From Bacillus sp. T3 (GTDB lineage Bacteria > Bacillota > Bacilli > Bacillales > Cytobacillaceae), in contig NZ_CP137761.1 of NCBI RefSeq assembly GCF_033449965.1, positions 2,852,001 through 2,916,000 on the forward strand: a DNA stretch of 64,000 nt, in the 5' to 3' direction. The translations under genes were made by a program, and so were the position numbers. The notes beneath the pieces were generated by a model. It searched no databases and was not told the origin of the DNA. It saw only the letters and a program-made list of their open reading frames with translations. Shown in pieces: positions 36,848-47,282 of this stretch; within the stretch, counting starts at the first letter, position 1, and each line of letters opens with the position of its first letter.

Positions 36848-36951
36848 TAACCACTTTGGCAGGTTTCAAGCTCCATTTTGGTCAATAAAAGCCCGCTTCT
36901 AACCACTTTTACTGCTCTCAAGCCAGTTTTGGTCAGTAAAACCCCAACTCA
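36848..36951. repeat. Two tandem copies of a 52-bp unit
   Basis: Units begin TAACCACTTT at 36848 and 36900, 52 bases apart, and share TCAAGC, CAGTTTTGGTCA or CATTTTGGTCA and TAAAA-CCC. The sequence differs from the 52-bp repeats at 5957 but the period is the same. It lies upstream of bpsA. Confidence 0.6.
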
Positions 36952-37021
36952 GGAGTTCAAACCCCAGTGTTTACTTATTCGATTAGTAACTTAAACATGT
37001 GTTATATTATGTAAACCTGTT

Positions 37022-38732
37022 TCAACCAAAATATATATTTGATAATTTTTCAGCCGTTCTTGTAGCTAACGCTTGTGTGGTCAACGTAGGATTTGGCCCA
37101 CCAATACCATTAAAATGAACGCTATTGTCTGCTATAAAAAGCCGTTTTACTTGATACGCTTCACAATTAAGATCTACAACAAAACCCATTCGCATTGTAG
37201 ATTCAATATGCCCAAATAAATGAGCTGGCCAATCGGTGCGTATGATCTTCTTTGCACCAGCTTTTTGTAACATTTCGGCTGCCATTTTTACTAGCGTGGT
37301 TCGCTTCTGTTTATCTTCGTTACTAGCGATATACCTTACTACCGGGATCGGTCCGTGTTCATCTTTTACTAAAGGATCAATGGTGACACCATTCTTTTTA
37401 TTAGGCTGATCATCAGTAAAGATCATTAAGCTTAACGTATTTTTATAATTTGACATCCATTCTTTTAATTCGTCTCCTACTACTCGTCCTTGTAGATTCC
37501 AAGGGTCTGAGGGTAATGGATTCTGTCCAAAATGATATCCATTTTCGCTGAACCCAAAGGTTAAAGACGAAAATAAGCCTGGGCTGACTCCAGCTGGTTG
37601 GATACATCCTAAACCTGGATAATCAAACCGTCCTCCTGATGTAGGTCCAACAAATGGATTCACGTTTGGTTGGCCTAATATGGCCATTAGATCCTTTTCA
37701 TCAAATACACCCGTAACCCAATCCCAATAATGGTTCGTTAATCCTCTTCCAACCCACGAATTATGCGGGAGATTTGAATTTAGCCACAATCTTGGACTTT
37801 CGATACACCCTGCTGCCATTACAACTATTTTTGCGTACAATTCACCTGGACTCTCCTGTCCATGTATCTCTGTACTGAACTCCAGTTGCACGAAGTCCCT
37901 CCTTCGGATCTTTTTCCGTCAAAATCTTTGTAGTATATGTATTAGGGCGAACTTCAACATTTTTGGTTCTTAAGGCAAGTGGAATGTAGCTGACATTGGT
38001 TGGGCGTTTCGCTATCTTTTCAACAGAAGGTCCATGAGGACAACCATTTACACAATGGCCGCATAGCGTACACCCCTCTAATTTTGATACTTCCTCTAAA
38101 CTAGTCTCGGGATTCATTAACCGCACATTTGGTGGCAAGATGGCATTAGGTTGAGGACGGTATCCAGGCGAAGTTGGATTTAACGTATTCAGCATTGACC
38201 AACCAGCTTTTTTTGCACCGAAATAAAACAATTCCTCCTTTGCTGTCGTGGGGGCAGGGCGAACGGGCAATGTAGCTTCCACCTTTTCATAATACGGAAT
38301 TAACTCTCGATAAGAAATGGGCCAGACCTCATCTACTGCCATTGAAAAAGCTCTAGGTGAATTTCCCCAATAAACTTGTGTTGTCCCTCCAACCCCGGTG
38401 GACTGCCAAACAAGTCCATTTTTCGGGACATTCCGATACCATGCTGGACGTCGTCGATCCGCAGGTCCCCACCTGAAACGACCAAATTCAGGGGAATTCA
38501 TCGTATGTTCATGTTTGGTATATTGTTGCCGTAAAAGATTAATATCCAAATCTTCCTCATTGGAACTACTGACTGCTCCACGGTCTTGGTTAGGCTTGTC
38601 CCATTTTTTATTCCCATACCAAGGACCGGCTTCAAGGATGATGACCTTGATTCCTAGTTCTCCTAACTCTTTGGCTATAACCGCCCCACCTCCACCAGAA
38701 CCAATTATGATCACGTCGGCATCTGTATTCAT
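37022..38732 (-). CDS. GMC-family FAD oxidoreductase (one apparent frameshift)
   Basis: The repaired protein has about 569 residues. FAD binding is seen in VIIGSGGGGAVIAKELGELGIKVIILEAGP; a cysteine-rich stretch CTLCGHCVNGCPHG in the middle may hold an Fe-S cluster or zinc; the C-terminal FNGIGGPNPTLTTQALATRTAEKL is typical of gluconate/sorbitol-dehydrogenase-like GMC enzymes. The break is at CACCTGGAC on the plus strand; removing T37847 gives WTGESGELYAKIVV. It starts at ATG 38732 and overlaps the small-subunit gene by four bases, so it is the catalytic subunit of a two-part dehydrogenase. The substrate is unknown. Confidence 0.85.
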
Positions 38733-39481
38733 TTCTTTTTCTCCTCTTCTGAAAATTGATCGAATAAAAACCCTCGAACTGCCTTATAACCTAATGATGG
38801 ACCGGGATAATCCAGGCTCTTCCATATTAATGATTGTCTTTCAAAATGGTGATTCTCAGGGTTAGCTAATCGAGTTGATCCTAGTGAAAACCATTCAGAA
38901 TAATAACCAAACGTAACCATTTGATGCAAAGCCGCTACAACATTTTTTATTAATCCTGCATTGTTTCGAAAAGGAGAAGGAAGGATTTCTAAATCAACTT
39001 GTAGATTTTCTAATAATGCTATTGCCTCTAACCGGTCGTCAAAGGAAAGAGCTGCAAATGGGCCCCCTTCTGGATACGTTGAAAAATCAAGGGTTCCTTT
39101 CATTTTTCCAGAAACGACTAGCTGATAAGCTGTTATATCAAGTATTCTCGCTGTTTGAGAAGATAACTGGGCAATTTTCACACCCCATTCCCCTTGGATT
39201 GATACATAATGATTTAATGTCCAATCAATATATTCATCTAATCGTAAATCTAATGCCCCTAAGGTTCCAGGAATCATTACATCCACAAAAGCCATAAATG
39301 TTGCTTTTGTATGAGAAATACTATCAGAATTTATCATGTGAAAAGGCATGTTAAGTGTGGTGGATGCTGACATCATTTTATTTTCTGTAGCAGTTTGGTT
39401 GGTCATAATATTATTTATTTGCTCGAAAATATTTTCCCAATATGGTTGTTTAGATTCTGATTTCCCCTCTAATTGCTCCAA
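38729..39481 (-). CDS. Gluconate 2-dehydrogenase subunit 3-like protein
   Basis: The product has 250 residues, mostly helical. FMAFVDVMIPGTLGALDLRLDEYIDWTLNH and LSFDDRLEAIALLENL resemble the small subunit of membrane-bound GMC dehydrogenases. It precedes the GMC gene and overlaps it by four bases. I see no clear signal peptide. The match is by arrangement and motif style, so the family assignment is moderate. Confidence 0.6.
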   Translation of the reverse strand: MEQLEGKSESKQPYWENIFEQINNIMTNQTATENKMMSASTTLNMPFHMINSDSISHTKATFMAFVDVMIPGTLGALDLRLDEYIDWTLNHYVSIQGEWGVKIAQLSSQTARILDITAYQLVVSGKMKGTLDFSTYPEGGPFAALSFDDRLEAIALLENLQVDLEILPSPFRNNAGLIKNVVAALHQMVTFGYYSEWFSLGSTRLANPENHHFERQSLIWKSLDYPGPSLGYKAVRGFLFDQFSEEEKKK

Positions 39482-39611
39482 AATATCATCCCCTCCTATC
39501 GATCGAATTTGGTTTACATTTGTTCCTAAATTATTATTTCTTAATGAGGTTTTTTTAGACGTTGAAAGATTGTTTCAAATTCAATTGGGGAAGAAATACA
39601 ATAATTAAATA

Positions 39612-39652
39612 AATGAAAAAAACCTTTTTATGTAAAAGGTTTGAATTTTTTT
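39612..39652. terminator. A/T-rich hairpin between divergent genes
   Basis: AAACCTTTT pairs with AAAAGGTTT around a short loop, with A and T runs on both sides. It lies between the divergent GMC operon and DUF3231 gene, where no terminator is needed, so it may be a leftover. Confidence 0.4.
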
Positions 39653-39722
39653 ACATATTTATTAATCACTTCGAAAAAAATAAGCCTACATAAGTCATTT
39701 CGTATATATTGGAGGATCAATC

Positions 39723-40736
39723 TTGGAAACGAATAACTCGATTCGATTAACGGCTCCAGAAATTACGAGCATTTGGACTCAATACATATTTGATTCAATG
39801 TCCATTTGTTTTTTTCTTTATGCACTCGAGCATATCGAAGATCAAGAAATCAAATCACTTTACCAAACTGCCCTTGGATTATCAAGAAAGCATATTCAAG
39901 AAACTACCGAATTCTTGGTGAAAGAAAACTACCCTATTCCTCATGGGTTTAAAGAAAAAGAAGACGTACATGCTATCGCACCCCGTCTTTTTCAAGATCC
40001 TTTCTACTTAAATTATATGTATATCATGACGGTACAAGGGTTAACTGGATATTCACTATCTGTTAGTTCGGCGATTCGATCGGACATACGGAAGTTTTAT
40101 ATCACTTGCGTAACAGAGACGATGATGCTGTTTGATCAAACCATTGATGCTATGCTTAGGAAAGGACTTTTTGTACGGCCTCCTGTTATTTCACCACCGG
40201 ATACGATTGATTTTGTTCAACATCAAAGTTTTTTAACTGGATGGTTTGGAAAACGACGACCGATGAATGTAATGGAAATAGGAGATATTTTTTTCAACAT
40301 GACGAAAATGCATTTACATGCTGCCATAAAGATTGGATTTTCCCAAGTGACCCAATCAGAGGAGGTTCGTCAACATATTAAAAGAGGATTAGAAATTAGC
40401 AATAAACATTTAAGAATATTTGAATCACTTTTTAATGAAGAGAAATTAAATTCACCCATTTCTTGGCAATCGATGATAACAAACTCTACAACTCCGCCCT
40501 TTTCGGATAAATATATGCTCTACCAAATTCAATTATCAACCCAATTATCGATAGGGTATTATGGATATGCATTGAGCGTTAATTCAAGGAGAGATTTAGG
40601 TCTTCATTACGTTCGATTAACAGTTGAACTTATGAAATTTGCAGAAGACGGAGCAAACATCATGATAAAAAATGGATGGTTAGAGCAGCCTCCAACTGCA
40701 AGTGATAGGGATTTCCTTACGAGGCAAAAGGGTTAA
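39723..40736 (+). CDS. DUF3231-family protein (ferritin-like helical repeat), copy 1
   Basis: The product has 337 residues in two similar halves, each a four-helix unit. The first half has IWTQYIFDSMSICFFLYALEHIEDQEIKSLYQTAL with YPIPHGF; the second repeats it as FSDKYMLYQIQLSTQLSIGYYGYALSVNSRRDL and ends NIMIKNGWLEQPP. DUF3231 proteins are frequent in spore formers; some are spore-associated, but function is unknown. It starts with TTG 39723 behind GGAGGA and is followed by a strong terminator. A second copy lies at 52656-53668. Confidence 0.85.
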   Translation: METNNSIRLTAPEITSIWTQYIFDSMSICFFLYALEHIEDQEIKSLYQTALGLSRKHIQETTEFLVKENYPIPHGFKEKEDVHAIAPRLFQDPFYLNYMYIMTVQGLTGYSLSVSSAIRSDIRKFYITCVTETMMLFDQTIDAMLRKGLFVRPPVISPPDTIDFVQHQSFLTGWFGKRRPMNVMEIGDIFFNMTKMHLHAAIKIGFSQVTQSEEVRQHIKRGLEISNKHLRIFESLFNEEKLNSPISWQSMITNSTTPPFSDKYMLYQIQLSTQLSIGYYGYALSVNSRRDLGLHYVRLTVELMKFAEDGANIMIKNGWLEQPPTASDRDFLTRQKG

Positions 40737-40815
40737 TTATATTTTCATTCTTAAAAGGTACTAGTAGCAGATGTGCGTACCTAAATGCTAAATTTGAATA
40801 GTAGTTCGGTTTTGT

Positions 40816-40852
40816 AAGACGAATTCGCACAGGAATTCGTCTTGTCTTTTTT
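40816..40852 (+). terminator. Terminator with GACGAATTC stem
   Basis: AAGACGAATTC and GAATTCGTCTT pair around GCACAG, followed by GTCTTTTTT. The stem is the same as in the terminator at 10647, with one loop base changed. Confidence 0.9.
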
Positions 40853-41009
40853 GTATATGTTCCAGGATCATTGTTTTTTGGAAAAGCAGAACTAATTTCG
40901 TTCAATATTGGTTCCTTTCGGGTAAAAATTGTAGAGTTTCATTGTGAAATCTTGTTTATTTTCGAAAAGAAATCAATTTTTACAGGAAAACTAGTATATT
41001 TCATTTGTT

Positions 41010-41168
41010 TTATGCACGCAAAATGCCTGATATGCACGATTGATAGAGGATATGATTTACGTCCAAAAATATATGATACAACTTTGGAAATATATGATTC
41101 AACTTTTAAAAATTATGCATGTTTAGTTGTGAATATGCTCACCAAAATGGATATATGCACGTTTCAAA
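41010..41168. repeat. Dispersed intergenic repeat, copy B
   Basis: Matches copy A (13955-14110) over about 118 bases (41047-41164), including CCAAAAATATATGATACAAC, ATATATGATTCAACTTTT and GTTTAGTTGTGAATATGC. It has the same orientation and the same ~20-base internal rhythm of ATATGCAC/ATATATGAT units. Confidence 0.75.
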
Positions 41169-41191
41169 AAATGATCCACTATTTTTTTGAA

Positions 41192-41220
41192 AAATGGAGA
41201 CGTCTGAACCATCTCCATTT
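41192..41220. terminator. REP-like hairpin serving as terminator of the acyltransferase gene
   Basis: AAATGGAGA and TCTCCATTT are inverted around CGTCTGAACCA. Read on the minus strand it follows the acyltransferase stop by 15 bases and ends in a T-rich tail. The core is a variant of the hairpin at 34762. Confidence 0.55.
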
Positions 41221-41235
41221 ATCGATCCACCTTCT

Positions 41236-42991
41236 TTATTTTTCAATAGCCTCATTTATCAAACCTGCGAGCACAGTAGCACCATCCCGTGTTAAGTGTA
41301 CTCCATCAGGAGCAAAATAACCTGGTTGGTTAGCACTTTTTGTATACCAGTCTACAAGCGTTGTTTGCGGTTCAGTTAACACAAATTTAGCTAGAATAGT
41401 ATTAACTTCTGACTCCCATGCTCTTGGTACCCGTGTATTCACAAATATGACTTGTTTTGGATTTCCAAGTGATTGGTAGAGGGCTTGCAATTGATCCAAA
41501 GTAAAAGGGCCATTGGTCCCAAGGTGAATGATAATGACATTCCCAAGGCTCCCTTTCGACTGTAAATTGATGATATCCGGAATCGTATGAATCAATTGCC
41601 TTCCTACTTTTCCATCCACAACTATTCCTGGGATTAACTGTTTTAAATAGGGTTCAATATCTAGCATGATGGAATCGCCAATTGCCGTAACTTTGACTTC
41701 TGTAGCATTTGTGTCCGATGACGCTTCGGGTGTCGGTTGTGCTTGCGCTGTAGCGGAAGGTGCTGGTGCTTCAAGCGTTTTTGCTTTAGGTTTAGCACTC
41801 TCACTTTCCTTCGCTATCGAAGGAGCAGCCTTCATATCGGCTCCATCGTGACGAATAGGCAGAGCCAAAAAAAGAATTCCAACTAAGATCGCAACGGAGC
41901 TTTTCACAATCACCAGGTCGGGAAATGGTACCATAACGGATCGGATTTTCAATCCAGCGATACGACACAGTTGCTAAGACGATTGTTATAAAAATCTGTA
42001 AAATGATGCGCAGCCATTGAATTCCAGCTACATTACTGATTGGATTGCTTAATATGATAACAGGAAAATGCCAAAGATAAATTCCATATGATCGTTCACC
42101 TAACCACTTAAGCGGTTTCCATGCAAAAAATGACCCCAGCATACTTGTTGGTTGTACAATGACTGCTATAAGAATCGCGCTAATGATCGAGAGCAGGACC
42201 AATCCACCACGAAACAAAAATACGTTGTATTCACTCACACCGAATATAAATCCCAATAAAATAATAAGACAAACCATACCTAACGCATCCATTAACCATC
42301 TTTTCGTTTTCGAAATAGGCTCCTTTAACGCATGACTCTGATGCAATATCGCCAGTGCACAGCCAATCAATAACGCAAATGACCTTGTATCCGTGCCAAA
42401 GTAGACTCGACTCGGATCAATGCCTGGTTCAAATAGCCACGCCATCAAGCTAGCCGAGACGACTGCCAATCCTAATGATAGCCCTAGAAGCCATTTGGAA
42501 TTCGACATCCAACGCAAGCCAACCCACAGTAACAATGGAAAAAATATATAAAATTGTTCTTCTACCGCTAAAGACCACAGATGTTCAAACGGTGACCTTT
42601 GACTAAAACTCTGAAAATATGAAACATCATGAAAAATATACCACCAATTACTAACATAAAATACTGCAGCCAAACTATCCTTCCGAATAAGCGGAAGCTG
42701 GTCTTGATTAAAAAAATAAGACCATACACTAACAGCAATGAGGACCGTAAAAAGTGCTGGCAAGAGACGCTTAGCTCTTCGTATCCAAAAACCCTTAAAA
42801 TCCAATTGATGATTCTCGTTCCATTGACGCAGTAGGATTCCTGTAATCAAATAACCCGATAAGACAAAAAAAATCCCCACACCTAGTAATCCACCAGGTG
42901 CCCATCCGTAATGAAGATGATAAATCATTACTACCGCCACCGCTAATGTACGAAGACCGTCAAGCCCATCTATGTAGTGTCTACGCTGCAA
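41236..42991 (-). CDS. OatA-like acyltransferase with SGNH domain (one apparent frameshift)
   Basis: The repaired protein has about 585 residues. The N-terminal acyltransferase-3 domain has about ten membrane helices, the catalytic-type His in VVMIYHLHYGW, GVGIFFVLSGYLITGILL, RRAKRLLPAL and EHLWSLAVEEQFY. After an Ala/Pro-rich linker comes an extracellular SGNH domain with the Ser in TAIGDSIMLD, Asn in HLGTNG and Asp/His in FAPDGVHL. Such proteins O-acetylate peptidoglycan or other wall polymers. The break is at CACCAGGTC on the plus strand; removing A41915 gives TISRPVIVKSSVAILVG. It is monocistronic. Confidence 0.88.
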
Positions 42992-43150
42992 CTCATCTCC
43001 CCCTTTGCTCCATTTTATGTTTGGTCATTATTGCCAATGTCCAAAAAAATCACAAAAAAAGAGAAAATCAAAAGAAAGAAATGAATTCAAATAAATGGTA
43101 ACAAAAACTTGATTATGCTATGTTTATTTAAAAAAATGGCAGGTGTATAG

Positions 43151-44494
43151 ATGGAACGTCATGGAAAAGCAATTATTATCGGTGGGGGAATTTCCGGGAA
43201 ATTGGCGGCAAGAGTAATGTCGGACTTTTTTATGGAGATTGTTATATTAGAACGAGATCCAGAACCTGATGGACCCTTTCCGAGAAAAGGCGCGCGGCAA
43301 GGGGAACATTTGCATGCTCTCCTCCATGCCGGAGAAAATGGGCTCGAGGAGTTATTCCCTGGTATAACTGGAAAGTTTCACCAAAGTGGTGCGCTGAAAA
43401 TAAATTCAACTAAAGACCTCGCTTGGTTTCATCATGGGGTTTGGAAGCTTCGGTTTGATGGAGGATATTCTACCACTTTACAAACACGGCCGCATCTCGA
43501 ATGGCATATTGAGCAGTATATCAAGGCCATTCCGAATGTATCGATTTTCTATAATCAAAGTGTGGGCAATTATTTATATAATAAAGAGCAAAATCGTATC
43601 ACTGGTGTACAAGTAAAAGAAACTACGAATACAACAAAAAACTTTACAGCAGATTTAATCGTGGATGCTAGTGGTGCAGGTAGTTTTAGCACTGGTTGGT
43701 TAAAGGAGTTAGGAATTACGATTCCTCATCATAAAGTGGAAATAGGTTTAAGTTATGTAAGTCAACTTTTTCATCTCCCTGACAATGTGTCTCGAGATTG
43801 GAAGATTAAATTACTCTATCCAACGCCACCCCATGAAAAAATCGGCGGAACGATTTCGAAGGTGGAAGGTGAACGATATATTGTAACCATAATGGGGTAC
43901 CAACACGAAATTTACGAAAAAGAAGTTTTAGAGAATGATAATGGCTTTTTAGCATTAACAAGAAGACTACCCAAACTAGATATCTATCATGAAATCAAGG
44001 ATGGGACTCCTTTATCCAAACCCTCTATCTACCGCGTACCTTTTATTTTGTGGAAACGATTTGACAAGCTGAAGGAATTGCCTGATGGTTTATTATTGAT
44101 TGGGGATACAGTATGTAGAATCGATCCAGTCTTTGGCCAAGGTATGAGCCTGGCTGTGCTGGAAGCTCTTACCTTGCAGAAGTTATTACGTGAAAGTAAT
44201 AATCCTCTCCAAAAGACGATTTCAATTTTCCATAAAAATGTTTCGAAGATCATTTCTCCAATCTGGAATATGGTGGTTACTGAGGATTTTCGATATCACA
44301 GTATTTCTGGGAAAAAACCATTGGGTCTCAGACTTCAGCAATGGTACGCCAAAAATATCTTTCTTTTATCAGCTAAAGATGAAACAGTACTAAACGCCTT
44401 CATAAAGGTTATGAACCTAGTAAAACCTATTACGATATTGATGCAACCAAAAATATTATTAAAAGTTATAGCAAAGAGTTTTTCAAACAAATAA
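43151..44494 (+). CDS. FAD-dependent monooxygenase family protein
   Basis: The product has 447 residues. FAD binding is seen in AIIIGGGISGKLAARVMSDFFMEIVILERD, then RKGARQGEHLHALLHAG and the C-terminal LLIGDTVCRIDPVFGQGMSLAVLEAL, the GD motif of aromatic hydroxylase-like flavoproteins. This broad class includes QhpG, the flavoprotein that hydroxylates the QHNDH tryptophan. It stands alone, 13 kb from qhpC, read in the opposite direction, so a link to that system is possible but unsupported by position. The start ATG 43151 has a weak GGTG site upstream. Confidence 0.75.
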   Translation: MERHGKAIIIGGGISGKLAARVMSDFFMEIVILERDPEPDGPFPRKGARQGEHLHALLHAGENGLEELFPGITGKFHQSGALKINSTKDLAWFHHGVWKLRFDGGYSTTLQTRPHLEWHIEQYIKAIPNVSIFYNQSVGNYLYNKEQNRITGVQVKETTNTTKNFTADLIVDASGAGSFSTGWLKELGITIPHHKVEIGLSYVSQLFHLPDNVSRDWKIKLLYPTPPHEKIGGTISKVEGERYIVTIMGYQHEIYEKEVLENDNGFLALTRRLPKLDIYHEIKDGTPLSKPSIYRVPFILWKRFDKLKELPDGLLLIGDTVCRIDPVFGQGMSLAVLEALTLQKLLRESNNPLQKTISIFHKNVSKIISPIWNMVVTEDFRYHSISGKKPLGLRLQQWYAKNIFLLSAKDETVLNAFIKVMNLVKPITILMQPKILLKVIAKSFSNK

Positions 44495-44501
44495 ATTATA
44501 A

Positions 44502-44553
44502 AAGGGACGGGTCTAGTCTCCTATGGTAGAAGTGTAATCCAAACCGTCCCCTT
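44502..44553. repeat. REP-like hairpin (GGGACGG type)
   Basis: AAGGGACGG (44502-44510) pairs with CCGTCCCCTT (44544-44553), one bulged base, around a 33-base loop. It lies between the FAD enzyme and the convergent permease and may serve as terminator, although the T tail is poor. Confidence 0.5.
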
Positions 44554-44592
44554 GATACGTTCAATTATTTATACTAAACGCAGCCTAAAACA

Positions 44593-45981
44593 TTATCCCA
44601 CGTCTTCAATCGAATTCTCTGTCGAATCCTTTTTTTTCATTTTATAACCCATATAAAGCAGCATAAACCAGATAGGTGCAACAATTAACGCAATTCGCAT
44701 TTCTGGAATAAATGACATTAAGACAATGACTAGTGCTAAAAACGCCAATGCTAAATAGGTTGAAAATGGGTATAACGGCATTTTAAATGCTAATTTTTCA
44801 ATTTCATTATTAGTTTTTGATTGTCTGAATTTTAATTGTGTAATCAGGATGATCGTCCAACTCGTAATAACCGCAACCGTGGCAACGGAAGAAATATACA
44901 GAAACACTTTTTCGGGAACGATGTAATTCAAAACGACTGCTACAACTAATAATAAGGATGAGAACAGGATACCACGTCTTGGATTGCCATTCTTGTTAAG
45001 CTTCCCAAAATATTTCGGACCGTTATTTTGCAGAGATAAATTGTAAAGCATTCTCCCCGAACTGAATAAACCACTATTAAAAGCAGAAAGAGCCGCTGTT
45101 ATGACAACAAAGTTAATGATATGTGCCGCACCAGGTATACCTACTTTATCAAAAATTAATACAAACGGGCTGCCATTTGTCCCTACCTCATTCCAAGGAT
45201 ATAAGGTCATCATTATCCCTAATGCACCAATATAAAAAATTAATATCCTCCAGACTACATTGTTAATGGCTGATGGTATTGATTTTTGGGGATTTTTGCC
45301 TCCCCTGCCGTAATTCCAATCAACTCTACCCCACCGAATGAAAACATCACAAGAACCAATGACAATAACATGCCTTTGATTCCATTTGGCATAAATCCTC
45401 CATGACTCCAAAGATTGTCAAAGCCGATTGGCTGACCACTGTTTCCGATTCCAAAAAAGATAATTCCTATTCCAAGGAGAATCATTCCAATAATGGCAAC
45501 CACTTTTATCAGCGCAAACCAGAATTCAAACTCACCAAATGCTTTTACATTAGCAAGATTGATCATTGTAATGACAATAAGAACAGCCAAGGCTGTCAGC
45601 CATTGTGGAATATCTGGAAACCAGAAATTCACATAAACACCAACTACTGTTATTTCAGCCATTCCAACAACAACCCACATAAACCAATAGGTCCATCCAG
45701 GTAAAATAGCCTGCAAACGCCCCTAAATATCGGTTTGCATATGTACTAAAGGAACCTGACACCGGTTCATCAACAGCCATCTCCCCTAGTGCTCTCATAA
45801 TTGTAAAAATAACTAATCCTCCAACTAAATAAGAGAATAAAATGGATGGACCAGCCATCTGAATAGTAGCGCTTGAACCATAAAACAGGCCAACTCCAAT
45901 TGCACCTCCAAGTGCAATTAATTGGATATGTCGGTTATCCAAACCACGTTGAAGCTTCTCACTTTGATGATTTTTACTCAC
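44593..45981 (-). CDS. APC-family amino acid permease (two apparent frameshifts)
   Basis: The repaired protein has about 462 residues with twelve membrane helices. LQRGLDNRHIQLIALGGAIGVGLFYGSSATIQMAGPSI is the AAT-family start; MRALGEMAVDEPVSGSFSTYANRYLG and ELIGITAGEAKNPQKSIPSAINNVVWRI are conserved. Removing A45699 (plus-strand CCAGG) gives YFTGWTYWFMWVV, and one more A in the run at 45293-45297 gives GEAKNPQKS. The total is 3n, as expected for one gain and one loss. The substrate amino acid is not evident. ATG 45981 has a ribosome-binding site AGGAGGAG. Confidence 0.88.
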
Positions 45982-46141
45982 TCAATACTCCTCCTACCAA
46001 AAAACAAATAAATAAGACCATATAAAACAATTTCCTAACAAAGATGATTCACACCTGCTACTCCTTTCTTTTAAGCGATTATAACATTCAAGAATATTCT
46101 CGCAATGACACAAATTAACGCTTCAATGCTTTTGTTTGTTA

Positions 46142-46161
46142 AATCATAAAAGTTTATGATT
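46142..46161. promoter_or_regulatory. Perfect palindrome upstream of the permease gene
   Basis: AATCATAAA and TTTATGATT are perfect inverted copies, two bases apart. It lies 160 bases before the permease start, without a T tail, so it looks more like an operator than a terminator. Confidence 0.35.
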
Positions 46162-46181
46162 CATCATTCTGTAACCAACGA

Positions 46182-46210
46182 AAAAAAGACCTTTAACAAA
46201 GGCCTTTTTT
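46182..46210 (-). terminator. Terminator of the DUF2935 gene
   Basis: AAAAAAGGCCTTT and AAAGGTCTTTTTT pair on the minus strand with one mismatch and loop GTT, ending in T. It is 105 bases after the DUF2935 stop. Confidence 0.75.
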
Positions 46211-46315
46211 CATATCAAATCTTAAAATGGACTACTTAGTCCTACTGAAATCATTATCGAACAAAAAAGCCGTTTTGCATTAAATGACTACGTTAATGAG
46301 TTCAATAAGACTGTT

Positions 46316-47107
46316 TTATGCCCTTTTCAAATTCGCTTCAAATAAATCTATAATTTCCAAAAACCTTTCTGCTTCTCTGAAAGTATGGTCTGCTAACAGC
46401 GGATGAATATTACTTTTTATACGACACTGTTCGATTAACTCTCTTGCTGTCTTCTTAAAATCTCTTAAGGAAGCAACGGATACTTTATTTTGATTTAAAA
46501 ATTGACTTAAAATCGGTTTTGTTTCCGATTGAGGACGCATATAATCCAAATCAATTGCCTGAAACAATAATTGATCAAAGTCATGACTGAACTCTCTAGC
46601 CTGATCAACTAATTTTCTTTCCGAAGGATCTAAAAGATGTCCAATAAACTTTGCATGATCAGCCATTATTTTTAGAAAAAATACATTTTCTTGAATCACT
46701 GCATCTGGTGCAGGAGCTAATTTCCCTTCATTTAAATCCTTTAAACGATTAGCAAAATAGGCTGCTTCTCTGCTAATATGGTCAACTAATAAAGGAAAAT
46801 TGTTTGTACGGATTTGGCAGCGTAAAGTTAATTCCAATATCCTCCTTTTGTAACTCCATATAGCAACAGCTGCTTGATAGACCTCGGAATTAAAAGCCTG
46901 AACTTGTTGTAAATCCGAATTTACAGTAAATCTAGATAACTTTTCTTCTATCCTCTCAAATAACGAGATAAATTGTTGTGCTTCTTCAATTAATTGTTTT
47001 TGTTCATAGGTGAATCCAAGGCTTAAAAATAACGCATGTTCTTTCATAATCCTAGACCAAAAGGTGATTTCATCTAATGATCTAACAACAATCGGATTTG
47101 TTGCCAT
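46316..47107 (-). CDS. DUF2935-family helical protein
   Basis: The product has 263 residues in two repeated helical halves: EITFWSRIMKEHALFLSLGF with LLVDHISREAAYFANRL, then NVFFLKIMADHAKFIGHLLDPSER with LLADHTFREAERFLEIID. The repeated His and Glu/Asp positions suggest a ferritin-like metal-binding bundle, a common feature of DUF2935. Function is unknown; members occur mainly in spore formers. ATG 47107 follows GGAGGGG. Confidence 0.85.
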   Translation of the reverse strand: MATNPIVVRSLDEITFWSRIMKEHALFLSLGFTYEQKQLIEEAQQFISLFERIEEKLSRFTVNSDLQQVQAFNSEVYQAAVAIWSYKRRILELTLRCQIRTNNFPLLVDHISREAAYFANRLKDLNEGKLAPAPDAVIQENVFFLKIMADHAKFIGHLLDPSERKLVDQAREFSHDFDQLLFQAIDLDYMRPQSETKPILSQFLNQNKVSVASLRDFKKTARELIEQCRIKSNIHPLLADHTFREAERFLEIIDLFEANLKRA

Positions 47108-47282
47108 AATGCCCCTCCTTTATAAAACACCTCCTTCCCATTTATATGAACCTATGTTCGTCCAAAATAACCGATTGACGTTTGTATATATTCCAATGTG
47201 ATGAATTATTTCGAAATTGTACTATAATAGAACTACTTAAATTTTCGCAATACAATAAAAATATCATATCGAGGGATACAGC

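Noticed and set aside
36507..36869. 120-codon ORF upstream of bpsA
   Set aside because: It overlaps the bpsA start in another frame and reads through repeats; no ribosome-binding site.
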